Positions 1 through 11,310 of a stretch of 64,000 nt of DNA are shown in pieces. The stretch lies in NCBI GenBank assembly GCA_947169105.1, contig CAMVOL010000006.1, positions 1 to 64,000 of the forward strand. The letters are read 5' to 3'. Made by a program: the position numbers and the translations under genes. Under the pieces are notes generated by a model that worked only from the letters and a program-made list of their open reading frames with translations, was not told the origin of the DNA and ran no database searches. Origin of the DNA: an uncultured Bacteroidales bacterium. GTDB taxonomy: Bacteria > Bacteroidota > Bacteroidia > Bacteroidales > WCHB1-69. The number at the start of each line of letters is the position of its first letter. Within the stretch, counting starts at the first letter, position 1.

Positions 1-48
1 CGACCACCGAGATCTACACTCTTTCCCTACACGACGCTCTTCCGATCT
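1..48. other. Illumina TruSeq/P5 adapter remnant (artefact)
   Basis: The first 48 bases match the Illumina universal adapter up to its well-known end GCTCTTCCGATCT. They are not genomic. Read in reverse they extend the neighbouring reading frame by the peptide IGRASCRERV, a familiar adapter-derived tail. True sequence begins at about base 49, so the left edge of the window is an untrimmed contig end. Confidence 0.97.
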
Positions 49-2322
<2,274 letters not shown>

Positions 2323-2347
2323 CAAATTATTTCACAGAATTATACAA

Positions 2348-2376
2348 AAGGGCGATGAATCATTTCATCGCCTTTT
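2348..2376 (+). terminator. Rho-independent terminator after guaB
   Basis: GGCGATGAA and TTCATCGCC form a 9-bp stem with loop TCAT (2351-2372), followed by TTTT and preceded by AAAA. The same hairpin can work on the other strand and overlaps the 3' end of the convergent glycosyltransferase gene. Confidence 0.85.
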
Positions 2377-3484
2377 CTATGCACGCCCACAGCCTTTGGG
2401 CCGACAAGTCCCAGCTGAATTTCTGGCGCTGTCCCCTACCCTTCTCAATGAGCTGGGAACGGAAATAATTATCCGATGCCAGCTTCGCCATCGCGTCGGC
2501 AATCTGCTCCACCGATAGCGGATCCACCAGAATTGCGGCATCACCGGCCACCTCCGGCATGGACGATGTGTTGGAGGTGATGACGGCCGTTTCGGCATTA
2601 TACGCCTCAATGATGGGAATTCCAAATCCCTCAAAGAGAGAGGCATACACCAAAGCAATGGAAGCACCTGTGACCAATGCCAATTCCTTTGCGGGCAAAT
2701 GTCCCAAGAAACAGACATCCTGCACGTACTTCATTGTGGCAAGTACCTCGTCCAGTTCCTCCTGTTTGCCGGCACGTCCGCCAACTACCAGAAACTTGAC
2801 ATCGGAGCCACTCTGCTCCTTGTAGCGGTCGAAAGCACGCAGGATATTCGGCAGGTTCTTCCGCTTGTTGATGGCACTGACGAAGAGGAAATAGTCGCAG
2901 CCGCCTGCATACTGCACCTGCACCCGCGCCTTTTCGCCCGCGTCCAACGGACGGAACAGCTCGTTGCTGCCGTTATAGACGACATCGATTTTCTCTTCGC
3001 TAATACCGTATGTTTGGCAGATGTCCTGTTTGGAAAACTCTGATACAGTGGCGATTCTGACGGCTTTTTCTGCAAATTTCGGGAAATATTTGTCGAAATA
3101 CTTGCGGAAAGCGGGACTGAAGAACTCCGGATGGTGGGCGAAGTTGATATCGTGGATAACTGATACCGTCGGCACATCTGTACGGAGTGTCATCCAGCCG
3201 TCGGGCGAAAGGAATAGGTCGGGCTTGATTTTGCGGAGCACATACGGGATAGTCCACTCGAAATAGACGTACCAGAAGTAGGGATGATGGCGACACGGCG
3301 GGAATGTGAGCACCGGTTTCACGTTGTCGGCGAAAAGGAACCGCTCGTCGTAGTCACGGTCAAAGATAAAGTAGAAAGTATGCTCCGGGTGTTGCGTCAC
3401 AATGCGGCGGAGCGTTTCATACTCGAACCAGCCGATACCTTCCAGCTTCGGAACCAACAGCCGTGTATTGACAGCGATATTCAT
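2360..3484 (-). CDS. Glycosyltransferase family 4 (GT-B)
   Basis: A 374-residue GT-B glycosyltransferase of the GT4/Glycos_transf_1 type. The N-terminal Rossmann half opens with MNIAVNTRLLVPKLEGIGWF, the donor side carries KRKNLPNILRAF, and the E-x7-E element lies in SLFEGFGIPIIEAYNAE near residues 280-295. No signal peptide or membrane segment is seen, so it probably acts at the cytosolic face on a polysaccharide or lipid-linked acceptor; sugar and acceptor cannot be told. It lies 18 bases after the M1 peptidase gene and is probably cotranscribed with it. Confidence 0.88.
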   Translation of the reverse strand: MNIAVNTRLLVPKLEGIGWFEYETLRRIVTQHPEHTFYFIFDRDYDERFLFADNVKPVLTFPPCRHHPYFWYVYFEWTIPYVLRKIKPDLFLSPDGWMTLRTDVPTVSVIHDINFAHHPEFFSPAFRKYFDKYFPKFAEKAVRIATVSEFSKQDICQTYGISEEKIDVVYNGSNELFRPLDAGEKARVQVQYAGGCDYFLFVSAINKRKNLPNILRAFDRYKEQSGSDVKFLVVGGRAGKQEELDEVLATMKYVQDVCFLGHLPAKELALVTGASIALVYASLFEGFGIPIIEAYNAETAVITSNTSSMPEVAGDAAILVDPLSVEQIADAMAKLASDNYFRSQLIEKGRGQRQKFSWDLSAQRLWACIEKAMK

Positions 3485-3502
3485 TCTTCTGTGAATCAGT
3501 GA

Positions 3503-5845
3503 TTAACGATTGTTGACAATGGAAACGGTGGATGAAATGGAACGTTGTCCCCCATCGGCAACTTTCAGAATATAGACACCTGCCGGAAGGTCTGAAGTGC
3601 TTATTTCGTGCTGGCGGCCCTGAATCAAGAAACTACGCACCAGATTGCCCTTTGCATCGTACATATAGCCAGTGCTTGTTTTTGATTCGTATGAGCCCGG
3701 CAATTCGATAGTTAACGACTCGGTAGCAGGATTCGGGAAAACCGACATCCCCGTCTTTTTGTCGTTGGATGGAATTTTGGTCGGATCATTACCAATAGCA
3801 ATGGTGTATTCCCCGTTCCGGAACACATCAGTAGTAAGATACATTGTACTATTGGAGGAGGACTTGTCACAATGGACAATTTCCCAGTCACAGGAAGGAT
3901 CTTCCCGATAAAGAAGCAATAACTCATTGACATTATGACCATTAACAAGTGCATGATCAATACCTGTTTCGGATGGTCTGATAACAAAACGGATACGGCC
4001 GCTAAGCGAGGATGCCGGAAGTGTAGCGATACGCCAATAATGCGCATCCGACATTTCAAATATGTTCGGATTGGCGTTTTTCAATGGGTCGGGTGCCACG
4101 TAATTGTCCTCCACACGCAGGAACGTAGTATCGGAGAAACTTTCCACCATCACCCTGACATTCGCTTCGTTCGCATTCTTTGTACCTGTACTATTTACAA
4201 AAATATTATAGTCAACGATAGCGTCTGCCAGCTTTTCGTCATAATCCACAATCACAAGAGCTGGCATAAACGGCAGCGTTACGACACCTTCGGCAAATTC
4301 GCCGTCAAATGTGAAACCATCAGCAGTATATACTTGATTTTCAGTTGAGAAGAAAGAAATATCAATTTTGTTGCTATTGGCGAAGTGGTCGGAGTGGCTC
4401 AAACGTTGGCGGACGAAGAAACGGTACTCGTTCGCATTGCCCGTCGGGCGGACGGAATCGACGGAGAAATGCAGGAAGCCGGGCTGTGCGACCCACCCTT
4501 CAAAAAAGTCCTGCAAGTTTTGGCCGCTATGTTGTGACATAAAGCCGAAAAAGTCCTCTGACGAAACATTTTGGTATTCAAAGTGCGTCAAGTAGGCACG
4601 GATGGCATCAAAGAAGATGCTGTCACCCATATACTTACGAAGAGTATGCACCACAATACCGCCCTTGTCGTAGGTGGTGGTGCCGTAGGTGACATCCTGC
4701 GGCATTTGGTTCAGAGCCCAGTAGCCGCCATCGTCAATGTGGGCCTTCTTCAGCACTTTGCGGTGCTGGTCGCGGATACCGGCCATATAGCCGTCCGTGT
4801 CAGGGTTATCCGACGGGTAGAGCATTTCTGCGACGACAAATTCACTGTAATTGGCGAATCCCTCATTAATCCACATGTCCTCAGCACTTTGGCAAGTAAT
4901 CAGATCACCGAACCACATGTGCGAAAGTTCGTGCATATAAAGCGATTCATAGTTCGTATTCCCGGTAATGGCAAAATTGGGATAAGCAATATTGGTGACA
5001 TGCTCCATCGCGCCAGCATTGAAGTTCACGCCAACATAACCCACTCGATTCCAACGATATGGGCCATAACGCATTTCATAAATATGGATGGTGTTTTTCA
5101 GATTGGCAAAAGTGTTCGGAATGCGGCTGAAGTGCTCCGGATAGGTATAAATGTCAATAGGTATAACACGTTCCACGCCCTGAACTGTATCCGCGTAGTG
5201 CATATAGTTACCCACGGCAACAGAAGTGAGATAAGTCGGGACGGGCTCGTCCAGCTGCCACTTCCAGATAATTGTATTTGAGTCGGTTATGACACTGTCG
5301 CGAAGATAACCACCACAGATGGCGCGTTTGGTGGCTTCGGTTTCGATATTGAACGTATAGGTGGACTTGTCGGTGAAGAAGTCAAGGCAGGGATACCAGC
5401 CGCGACCAAAATTGTGCGGAAGATCACGGAAAGCGACACCAATATTGTAACAATACTCTCCGGAAAAATAAAAGCCACCAAAGTAGGAATCAGTACCGGG
5501 AACACCACTGTAATAAACTCTTATCCGAAGTGTATCACCCTGATTGGCAAGTGAATGAAGGGGTATCCGCAACAAAGTGCCTTCATGGGTGAAATTCTGC
5601 ACACGCACGTCATCCACAAAGATTGAATCCGCGGAAAGCCGCTTCAGGTCAAGGTCTATCTGTGGTAACGCATTCACCTCGGCTATAGCAATAAGGTCAG
5701 CGTAACCGTAAATGACATGGTTTGTGAAATCGGTGATATTCAAGTTAATATCATAATGGGCGATGTGCAGGCTGTCGGTGCGGTCTTGGGCATTTGCACT
5801 AATGACCAGCAATGCAGCTATGCAACACAAAAGGATTTTTCTCAT
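3503..5845 (-). CDS. Secreted M1 family metallopeptidase with T9SS sorting domain
   Basis: A 780-residue zinc aminopeptidase (gluzincin). Residues 1-19 form a signal peptide ending ISANAQ. A beta-sandwich N-terminal domain is followed by the substrate motif GAMEH, the zinc site HELSH (His305, Glu306, His309) and the third ligand Glu328 in NEGFAN. The last 85 or so residues, beginning MSVFPNPATESLTI and ending with a glycine-rich strand and VSIVNNR, match a type A T9SS C-terminal domain, so the enzyme is predicted to cross the outer membrane and be surface-attached or released. This implies a type IX secretion system elsewhere in the genome. The likely role is trimming N-terminal residues from extracellular peptides. 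Confidence 0.95.
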   Translation of the reverse strand: MRKILLCCIAALLVISANAQDRTDSLHIAHYDINLNITDFTNHVIYGYADLIAIAEVNALPQIDLDLKRLSADSIFVDDVRVQNFTHEGTLLRIPLHSLANQGDTLRIRVYYSGVPGTDSYFGGFYFSGEYCYNIGVAFRDLPHNFGRGWYPCLDFFTDKSTYTFNIETEATKRAICGGYLRDSVITDSNTIIWKWQLDEPVPTYLTSVAVGNYMHYADTVQGVERVIPIDIYTYPEHFSRIPNTFANLKNTIHIYEMRYGPYRWNRVGYVGVNFNAGAMEHVTNIAYPNFAITGNTNYESLYMHELSHMWFGDLITCQSAEDMWINEGFANYSEFVVAEMLYPSDNPDTDGYMAGIRDQHRKVLKKAHIDDGGYWALNQMPQDVTYGTTTYDKGGIVVHTLRKYMGDSIFFDAIRAYLTHFEYQNVSSEDFFGFMSQHSGQNLQDFFEGWVAQPGFLHFSVDSVRPTGNANEYRFFVRQRLSHSDHFANSNKIDISFFSTENQVYTADGFTFDGEFAEGVVTLPFMPALVIVDYDEKLADAIVDYNIFVNSTGTKNANEANVRVMVESFSDTTFLRVEDNYVAPDPLKNANPNIFEMSDAHYWRIATLPASSLSGRIRFVIRPSETGIDHALVNGHNVNELLLLYREDPSCDWEIVHCDKSSSNSTMYLTTDVFRNGEYTIAIGNDPTKIPSNDKKTGMSVFPNPATESLTIELPGSYESKTSTGYMYDAKGNLVRSFLIQGRQHEISTSDLPAGVYILKVADGGQRSISSTVSIVNNR

Positions 5846-5903
5846 ACCTCATAAATTATAAAAAGCACTTACAAAATGGATTGCAAGTGCCTCGTCAGTA
5901 GTG

Positions 5904-5977
5904 TGGCCCCACTCGGGCTCGAACCAAGGACCCGCTGATTATGAGTCAGCTGCTCTAACCAACTGAGCTATGGGGCC
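5904..5977 (-). tRNA. tRNA with CAT anticodon (elongator Met, or Ile2 if modified)
   Basis: The reverse strand folds as a cloverleaf: acceptor GGCCCCA paired with TGGGGCC, D arm with AGCTCAGTTGGTTAGAGC, anticodon loop CTCATAA, T loop TTCGAGC, discriminator A, no encoded CCA. The anticodon is CAT. The C4-G69, C5-G68 and C6-G67 pairs are the kind TilS recognises in tRNA-Ile2, so an isoleucine AUA decoder is possible; the sequence alone does not decide. Confidence 0.95.
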
Positions 5978-6076
5978 TATCCTTTATGGAAAAGCGGCGG
6001 CAAAAGTACAAATTTTTTCCCAAACAGCGACATCACGCCGAAACTTTTTCACGCTGCGGTTTTCCGCTAAAAATCG

Positions 6077-6084
6077 TACCTTTG
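6077..6084 (+). promoter_or_regulatory. Bacteroidetes -7 box (TACCTTTG) for xerD
   Basis: TACCTTTG ends 19 bases before the ATG at 6104. It lies on the other side of the divergent tRNA gene. Confidence 0.7.
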
Positions 6085-6103
6085 CACCCTCATTGAAAAC
6101 GGC

Positions 6104-6991
6104 ATGAACGATTTTTACATTCACCAGTTCAAACAATACCTGCTTCTGGAACGCTCCCTTTCCGCAAAAACCGCCGAGGCCTACCTGCACGACATAGGGC
6201 TTTTGGCGGAATTTCTTGGCAAAAAGGAATTCACATCTGTTCAAGTAGATGATTTGCAGGATTTTATCATTTTTCTAAAAGAAAAAAAGCAGGTGGAGTC
6301 CACCTCACAGGCACGAATCATGGCAGGGGTACGAGCCTTCTACCGCTTTCTCGTTGTGGAACAAGTGATAAAGGAAAATCCGGCACAACTGATTGAAACA
6401 CCGAAGTTGCGCCAAAAACTGCCCACCGTACTCACCGTCCCAGAAGTGGAAGCCATACTTTCCGCCGTAGATCTGAGCCAGCCCGAAGGACACAGGAACA
6501 AGGCCATTATTGAAGTGTTGTACGGTTGCGGACTGAGAGTCAGTGAGTTGGTAAACCTCCGTTTTTCGTGGCTACGCTTTGATGAAGGTTATATCCGGGT
6601 TATCGGAAAAGGCGACAAAGAACGCATTGTACCCATCGGCGAGACGGCCAAGAAGGCGGTGCAGCTCTATGCCGAAGGACAGCGGCAACACCTGAAAATC
6701 AAAAAAGGGTGCGAGGACATCGTGTTCCTCAACCGTCGTGGCGGACAACTCACCAGAGAAATGGTATTCCTGATTGTCAAATCGTTAGCCGCAGCTGCCG
6801 GCATCACCAAGACCATCAGCCCACACACCTTCCGCCACTCTTTCGCCACCCACCTCGTGGAGGGCGGCGCCGACCTCCGTGCCGTGCAGGAAATGCTCGG
6901 CCACGAAAGCATCACCACCACCGAAATCTACACCCACCTCGACCGCGACTATATCCAGAGTACCATCGCCCTTTTTCACCCAAGATACTGA
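6104..6991 (+). CDS. xerD: Tyrosine recombinase XerD
   Basis: A 295-residue site-specific tyrosine recombinase. The N-terminal SAM-like core-binding domain spans about residues 1-85 and the catalytic domain about 105-295. All catalytic residues are visible: Arg145 in GCGLRVSEL, Lys169, His241 and Arg244 in [10 protein letters not shown], His267 in LGHESI, and the nucleophile Tyr276 in EIYTHLD. Length and motifs fit chromosomal XerD, which resolves chromosome dimers at dif with XerC. No integrase-type extra domain or attachment site is next to it, so a housekeeping role is more likely than a mobile-element role, although the latter cannot be excluded without a search. Confidence 0.9.
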   Translation: MNDFYIHQFKQYLLLERSLSAKTAEAYLHDIGLLAEFLGKKEFTSVQVDDLQDFIIFLKEKKQVESTSQARIMAGVRAFYRFLVVEQVIKENPAQLIETPKLRQKLPTVLTVPEVEAILSAVDLSQPEGHRNKAIIEVLYGCGLRVSELVNLRFSWLRFDEGYIRVIGKGDKERIVPIGETAKKAVQLYAEGQRQHLKIKKGCEDIVFLNRRGGQLTREMVFLIVKSLAAAAGITKTISPHTFRHSFATHLVEGGADLRAVQEMLGHESITTTEIYTHLDRDYIQSTIALFHPRY

Positions 6992-7000
6992 TTTTAAGAA

Positions 7001-8182
7001 CTATTCTCCCGAATATACCTGTAGCACCAGATAGTGCTTCGCCGCATCGTATTGCAGCTCCGCAAAACGTTCGTGGCTTTCGTGGTATATGGACGATTCA
7101 AAAAGGTAGTCCACCAGCGACATCTGACCGCTGTCCAAAGCCTCCTTTAGCAGCTGCATCGCATCCACCGTTTCCAGAAGCTGATGATAATCAGCAATTT
7201 GCTTATCAATAGAAAGAAGCATCAGGTAGTGCATCTTCAGGTCATTGTAGGTGCGACTCTGCTCATCAGCGGCCTGTAACTGCAACGCAGAGGAACGCAA
7301 CTTCGTTTGTTTTACCGCATTGACATTCTGCCAAAGGGGCACACTCACCCCGACTTTCAAGCCCTGATAAACCTCTGTAGGAATCTGTTCGCGCATATAG
7401 CCGGCAAGGAAGCGCGGAGCCCACAACGATTTCTCCAATTTCATCTGCTGCTGGTTTTCTTCCAACTGTTTGTCAATCATCAACAAAGAAGGACATCGTT
7501 GCGTCGCTTGGGCGTACCATACGTCAAAATCGGCAGGGGCGGCCATTTCCGGAAAATCTGAATCGGTGATATCCAACGCTACACCTCCGTTCAACCGTTT
7601 CATCTCCAACAACATCCCTTCCCGTTCCGCCTCCGCATGCGATTTTTCCTGCGCCAAATTCAACTCCGCCAAACGCACTTTGTTGTATTCAAAGATATTG
7701 ATGGAACCGGCATCCAGCTTCTGCTTATAAGCCGTAGAAACATCCGACAAGAATTTCAGGCAATGTTCCATATCTTTAATCCTATCATTCTGATATAGAA
7801 TATTATAATACAAATTTCCAACCTCCAGCATCAGCGCCTGACGTTCACGCTGATAGGCCAGTTCCGCCTGCTCGTTTTTTAGATTGGCAATCCGTCCGCG
7901 ATAGACGTAAGTGGTCGGGAAATCAAACGACTGTGTCACACTCACGTCAATGCGATTGCCTGGCGCCTCGCCACTGCCCCACAGGTAGGCGAACTCCACT
8001 TCCGGATTATCAGGCGCCAACCCTACACGATTGTCCATCTGGTCGGCCTCCATCACCTGCCGACCCGCCTTCAACGTCAGGTTATTGGCCTCCACCTGCT
8101 GCCATACCGTCGCAAAACTTTGGGCATCCATTGCCATCGGCAATATCACCAACAAACTTAATATCAATCTTTTATAATTCAT
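7001..8182 (-). CDS. TolC-family outer membrane efflux protein (CusC/CzcC type)
   Basis: A 393-residue outer membrane factor, on the short side for TolC proteins. A signal peptide (MNYKRLILSLLVILPMAMDA) precedes two repeats of long alpha-helical hairpins rich in Ala, Gln, Glu and Leu, for example RQALMLEVGNLYYNILYQND and ELNLAQEKSHAEAEREGML. It forms the exit duct of the tripartite metal pump encoded directly upstream and ends the operon DUF6769 - adaptor - RND - TolC. It starts 11 bases after the RND stop codon. Convergent with xerD, with a gap of only 9 bases. Confidence 0.9.
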   Translation of the reverse strand: MNYKRLILSLLVILPMAMDAQSFATVWQQVEANNLTLKAGRQVMEADQMDNRVGLAPDNPEVEFAYLWGSGEAPGNRIDVSVTQSFDFPTTYVYRGRIANLKNEQAELAYQRERQALMLEVGNLYYNILYQNDRIKDMEHCLKFLSDVSTAYKQKLDAGSINIFEYNKVRLAELNLAQEKSHAEAEREGMLLEMKRLNGGVALDITDSDFPEMAAPADFDVWYAQATQRCPSLLMIDKQLEENQQQMKLEKSLWAPRFLAGYMREQIPTEVYQGLKVGVSVPLWQNVNAVKQTKLRSSALQLQAADEQSRTYNDLKMHYLMLLSIDKQIADYHQLLETVDAMQLLKEALDSGQMSLVDYLFESSIYHESHERFAELQYDAAKHYLVLQVYSGE

Positions 8183-8193
8183 AGCAACTATTT

Positions 8194-11100
8194 TTATTCA
8201 ACCGATTTTTTATCATACAACATCGAATAGACGATGGGGACGATATATATATTTAATATTGTAGAAGTTACGAGACCTCCGATGATCACGGTGGCCAACG
8301 GGCACTGGATTTCATTGCCCGGCATATCACCGTTCACCACCATCGGAATCAGCGCCAAGGCCCCGGTGATAGCGGTCATCAGGATGGCATTCAGGCGGTC
8401 GGCCGAACCGTAACGGACCGTTTCCGCCACAGAAAGTCCGCTTTGTTGCAAATGCAAGTAATTGGAAACAAGCAAGATTCCGTTACGGGTGGCAATGCCG
8501 AAAAGTGAGATGAACCCGATGATGGCAGGAATACTCAGGATTCCGGAACTGAAACGGATGGCGAACACACCGCCGATAAGGGCCAGCGGAAGGTTCAGCA
8601 GAATCACTGCAGCCAGCTTGAAGTCCTGAAATTCACGGAAAAGAAGCAACAGAATCACCACTAAGGCAAGTCCTGACGTGAGCAGCAGCATACGGGAGGC
8701 CGCCGCCTCACTCTCAAATTGGCCGCCATATTCAATACGGCACCCTTCAGGAAGAGCAACTTCTTTATCCACAAGCTTTTGGATTTCCTCCACCGCACCG
8801 ACCATATCGCGACCGGCCACATTGGCGGAAACCACCAACTTCCGCTGGCCGTTTTCCCTGTTGATGGAGCCAGGGGCGGAAGCGGACACAATGTCAGCCA
8901 CTTGCGAAAGCGGCACTTTCACGCCGTCGGCAGCATCTATCAGCACATTCTGCAAATCGCTGATGGATTGGGTATAAGCAGTATCCAAATGCAGGACGAG
9001 GTCGTAGCGGCGGGGACCTTCGTAAATGTCGCACAACTTCTCGCGGCCCAGCGTCACATCGACGAAGCGGTTGAACTCCTCGACGGTAATCCCGTACCAC
9101 GCAAGCTTGTCGCGATCGGCACGGATCTGGATCTGCGGCACCTCCACCTGCTGTTCGACATTCACGTCCACAAGACCTTCCACGTCGGCAATGGCACTTT
9201 TTATCTGGTTTCCAATAACATACATATCGTTCAAATCGTTGCCGAAAACCTTGATGGCGATGTTGGCGCGGGTGCCGGAAATCATGTGGTCGATACGGTG
9301 GCCCAACGGCTGTCCAACGGTGGCCGCGATGCCCGGGATGGAAGCCAACTTCTCCCGAACCTCTTGCACAAACGCCTCCTTCGGACGCTCCTTCAGGTCA
9401 AAATTGACTTCGATTTCGGCACTGTTCGTGGCCTGTGAGTGTTCATCCAACTCTCCCCTACCCGTCCGGCGGCACGTAGTCGTCACCTCTGGTATCTCCA
9501 ACAGCTTCGTTTCCACGAGGTTGCCGATTTCGTTGTTCTCGTCCAACGACGTGCCGGGCTGCGTCACCACGGAGAGCGTCAGCGAGCCCTCGTTGAATTC
9601 GGGAAGGAAGCTGCGTCCGAAGGTGAAAAAGACACCAACCGCCACGACAAACAGCACGATGACGGCCCCCAGCACCCACTTGCCATGCTGCAACGTCCAG
9701 TTCAAGGAGCGTTCGTACTGCTTCCGAAGGTTGCGTGAAAGCCACTTATCTTCCTGATTCTTAGATAGGAATTTTTCGTTGGAAAGCAGCATCTTCGACA
9801 GCAGCGGCGTGAGCGTCATCGCCACGATAAGCGACATGAACAGCGACACCAAGAAGGCGATACCGAGCGGTTTCAACATTCTGCCCTCCATTCCCGACAG
9901 GAAAAAGAGCGGCAGGAACGACACCATAATAATAAAGGTAGCGTTCAAGATAGAGGTACGGATTTCGGAGGAGGCATGAAAGACGACATCGAAGGCGCTT
10001 TTCCGCTCACCTTCCGCAAGCAACCGATTTTGCCTCAATCGTTTATACACATTTTCCACATCAATGATGGCATCATCCACCAACGAACCGACCGCAATCG
10101 CCATTCCGCCCAAACTCATGGTGTTGATGTTGAGTCCCAGCAATTTGAGGGCGATTACGGTGGCTAACAGCGACATTGGGATGGCCAGTAGCGAGATGAC
10201 GGTGGTGCGGAAATTCCCGAGGAACAGGAACAGCACGATGACCACGAGGATGCTGCCTTCGATGAGGGCCCGTTCCACATTGCTGATGGAGGTCTGGATG
10301 AAGTCTGCTTGCCGGAAGATGTGTGTATCCACCTGAACATCAGATGGTAACGATTTTTTCAGTTCGGAGAGGTTCTGTTCAATCTGGCGGGTGACCTCCA
10401 GCGTGTTGGCGCCGGGCTGTTTCGTGATAGACATCACGACGGCCGGCTCGGCGTTCTCGCTGCCGTACCCGTATTTCACTGCGGGTGCGACCGTCACCTC
10501 CGCCACATCGCCCACACAGACGGGCCGGCCGTCCACCTGCTTGATGAGGCTGCGTGCCATTTCATCGGGGCGGGCGGTGCGTGCCACGCCACGAACAGAG
10601 TATTCGTTGCCGTACTCGCGGAACACGCCGCCAGAGGAGTTGTCGCTCATGGTGGCACACGCCGCCCGCAACTCGTCCATCGTAACCTTGTAGGCTTTCA
10701 TCTTGTACGGATCCGCAACTACCTGAAACTGTTTGTAATCGCCACCGATAATGGTGACGTTCGCCACGCCGTTGGTGGCTAAAATCAGGGGCTGCACCTG
10801 CCATTCGGCGAGGTCGCGGAGCTCCATCATCGAGGTCGTATCGGCACGGAGCCCGACGAAGAAGATCTCGCCCATCACACTGGCCTGCGGTGCCAGCAGC
10901 GGCTGTCCCGCCTTTTCGGGAATCTGCCCCTCCAATGCGACCAGCTTCTCGCTGACCACCTGACGGGCGCGGAAAACATCGGTACCCCAGTCGAACTCCA
11001 CCCACACGAACGAAAAACCCTGTGAGGAGGTGGAGCGGACACGGCGCACACCCGTCGCCCCGTTCATCGCCGTCTCAATCGGATAACTCACCAACCGCTC

Positions 11101-11283
11101 CACTTCCTCGGAGGCGAGCCCGTGGCAGTCGGTCATCACGACCACCGTCGGCGCGGTGAGGTCGGGAAAGACATCCACGTCCATTTTCGAGGCCGTCCGC
11201 ACGCCAAAAATGACCAGCAGCAACGAACATAACAGGATTATATACCTGTTGTTCAATGAAAAACGAATTATCTTGTCTAACAT
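8194..11283 (-). CDS. CusA/CzcA-family heavy-metal efflux RND transporter
   Basis: A 1029-residue inner-membrane proton antiporter of the HME-RND family, full length. It begins MLDKIIRFSLNNRYIILLCS, and two related halves each carry a first helix, a large periplasmic loop and five further helices. The proton-relay segment in TM4 reads VDDAIIDVEN (about residue 403), with charged residues characteristic of HME pumps. The periplasmic porter region includes GHRIDHMISGTRANIAIKV, the usual HME signature. The metal (Cu+/Ag+ or Zn2+/Co2+/Ni2+) cannot be settled without aligning the binding residues. It sits 27 bases downstream of its adaptor gene and 11 upstream of its TolC partner. Confidence 0.96.
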   Translation of the reverse strand: MLDKIIRFSLNNRYIILLCSLLLVIFGVRTASKMDVDVFPDLTAPTVVVMTDCHGLASEEVERLVSYPIETAMNGATGVRRVRSTSSQGFSFVWVEFDWGTDVFRARQVVSEKLVALEGQIPEKAGQPLLAPQASVMGEIFFVGLRADTTSMMELRDLAEWQVQPLILATNGVANVTIIGGDYKQFQVVADPYKMKAYKVTMDELRAACATMSDNSSGGVFREYGNEYSVRGVARTARPDEMARSLIKQVDGRPVCVGDVAEVTVAPAVKYGYGSENAEPAVVMSITKQPGANTLEVTRQIEQNLSELKKSLPSDVQVDTHIFRQADFIQTSISNVERALIEGSILVVIVLFLFLGNFRTTVISLLAIPMSLLATVIALKLLGLNINTMSLGGMAIAVGSLVDDAIIDVENVYKRLRQNRLLAEGERKSAFDVVFHASSEIRTSILNATFIIMVSFLPLFFLSGMEGRMLKPLGIAFLVSLFMSLIVAMTLTPLLSKMLLSNEKFLSKNQEDKWLSRNLRKQYERSLNWTLQHGKWVLGAVIVLFVVAVGVFFTFGRSFLPEFNEGSLTLSVVTQPGTSLDENNEIGNLVETKLLEIPEVTTTCRRTGRGELDEHSQATNSAEIEVNFDLKERPKEAFVQEVREKLASIPGIAATVGQPLGHRIDHMISGTRANIAIKVFGNDLNDMYVIGNQIKSAIADVEGLVDVNVEQQVEVPQIQIRADRDKLAWYGITVEEFNRFVDVTLGREKLCDIYEGPRRYDLVLHLDTAYTQSISDLQNVLIDAADGVKVPLSQVADIVSASAPGSINRENGQRKLVVSANVAGRDMVGAVEEIQKLVDKEVALPEGCRIEYGGQFESEAAASRMLLLTSGLALVVILLLLFREFQDFKLAAVILLNLPLALIGGVFAIRFSSGILSIPAIIGFISLFGIATRNGILLVSNYLHLQQSGLSVAETVRYGSADRLNAILMTAITGALALIPMVVNGDMPGNEIQCPLATVIIGGLVTSTILNIYIVPIVYSMLYDKKSVE

Positions 11284-11310
11284 TTTTCTACGAATTAAGA
11301 AGATGATGCA

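Noticed and set aside
6104..6991. Integrase of an integrated element next to the tRNA gene
   Set aside because: The protein fits XerD in length and motifs, the tRNA is divergent with its own flanks, and no attachment-site repeat of the tRNA 3' end is seen nearby.
8719..9757. Plus-strand frames opposite the RND pump gene
   Set aside because: They are shadows of a gene whose protein is recognisable over its whole length.
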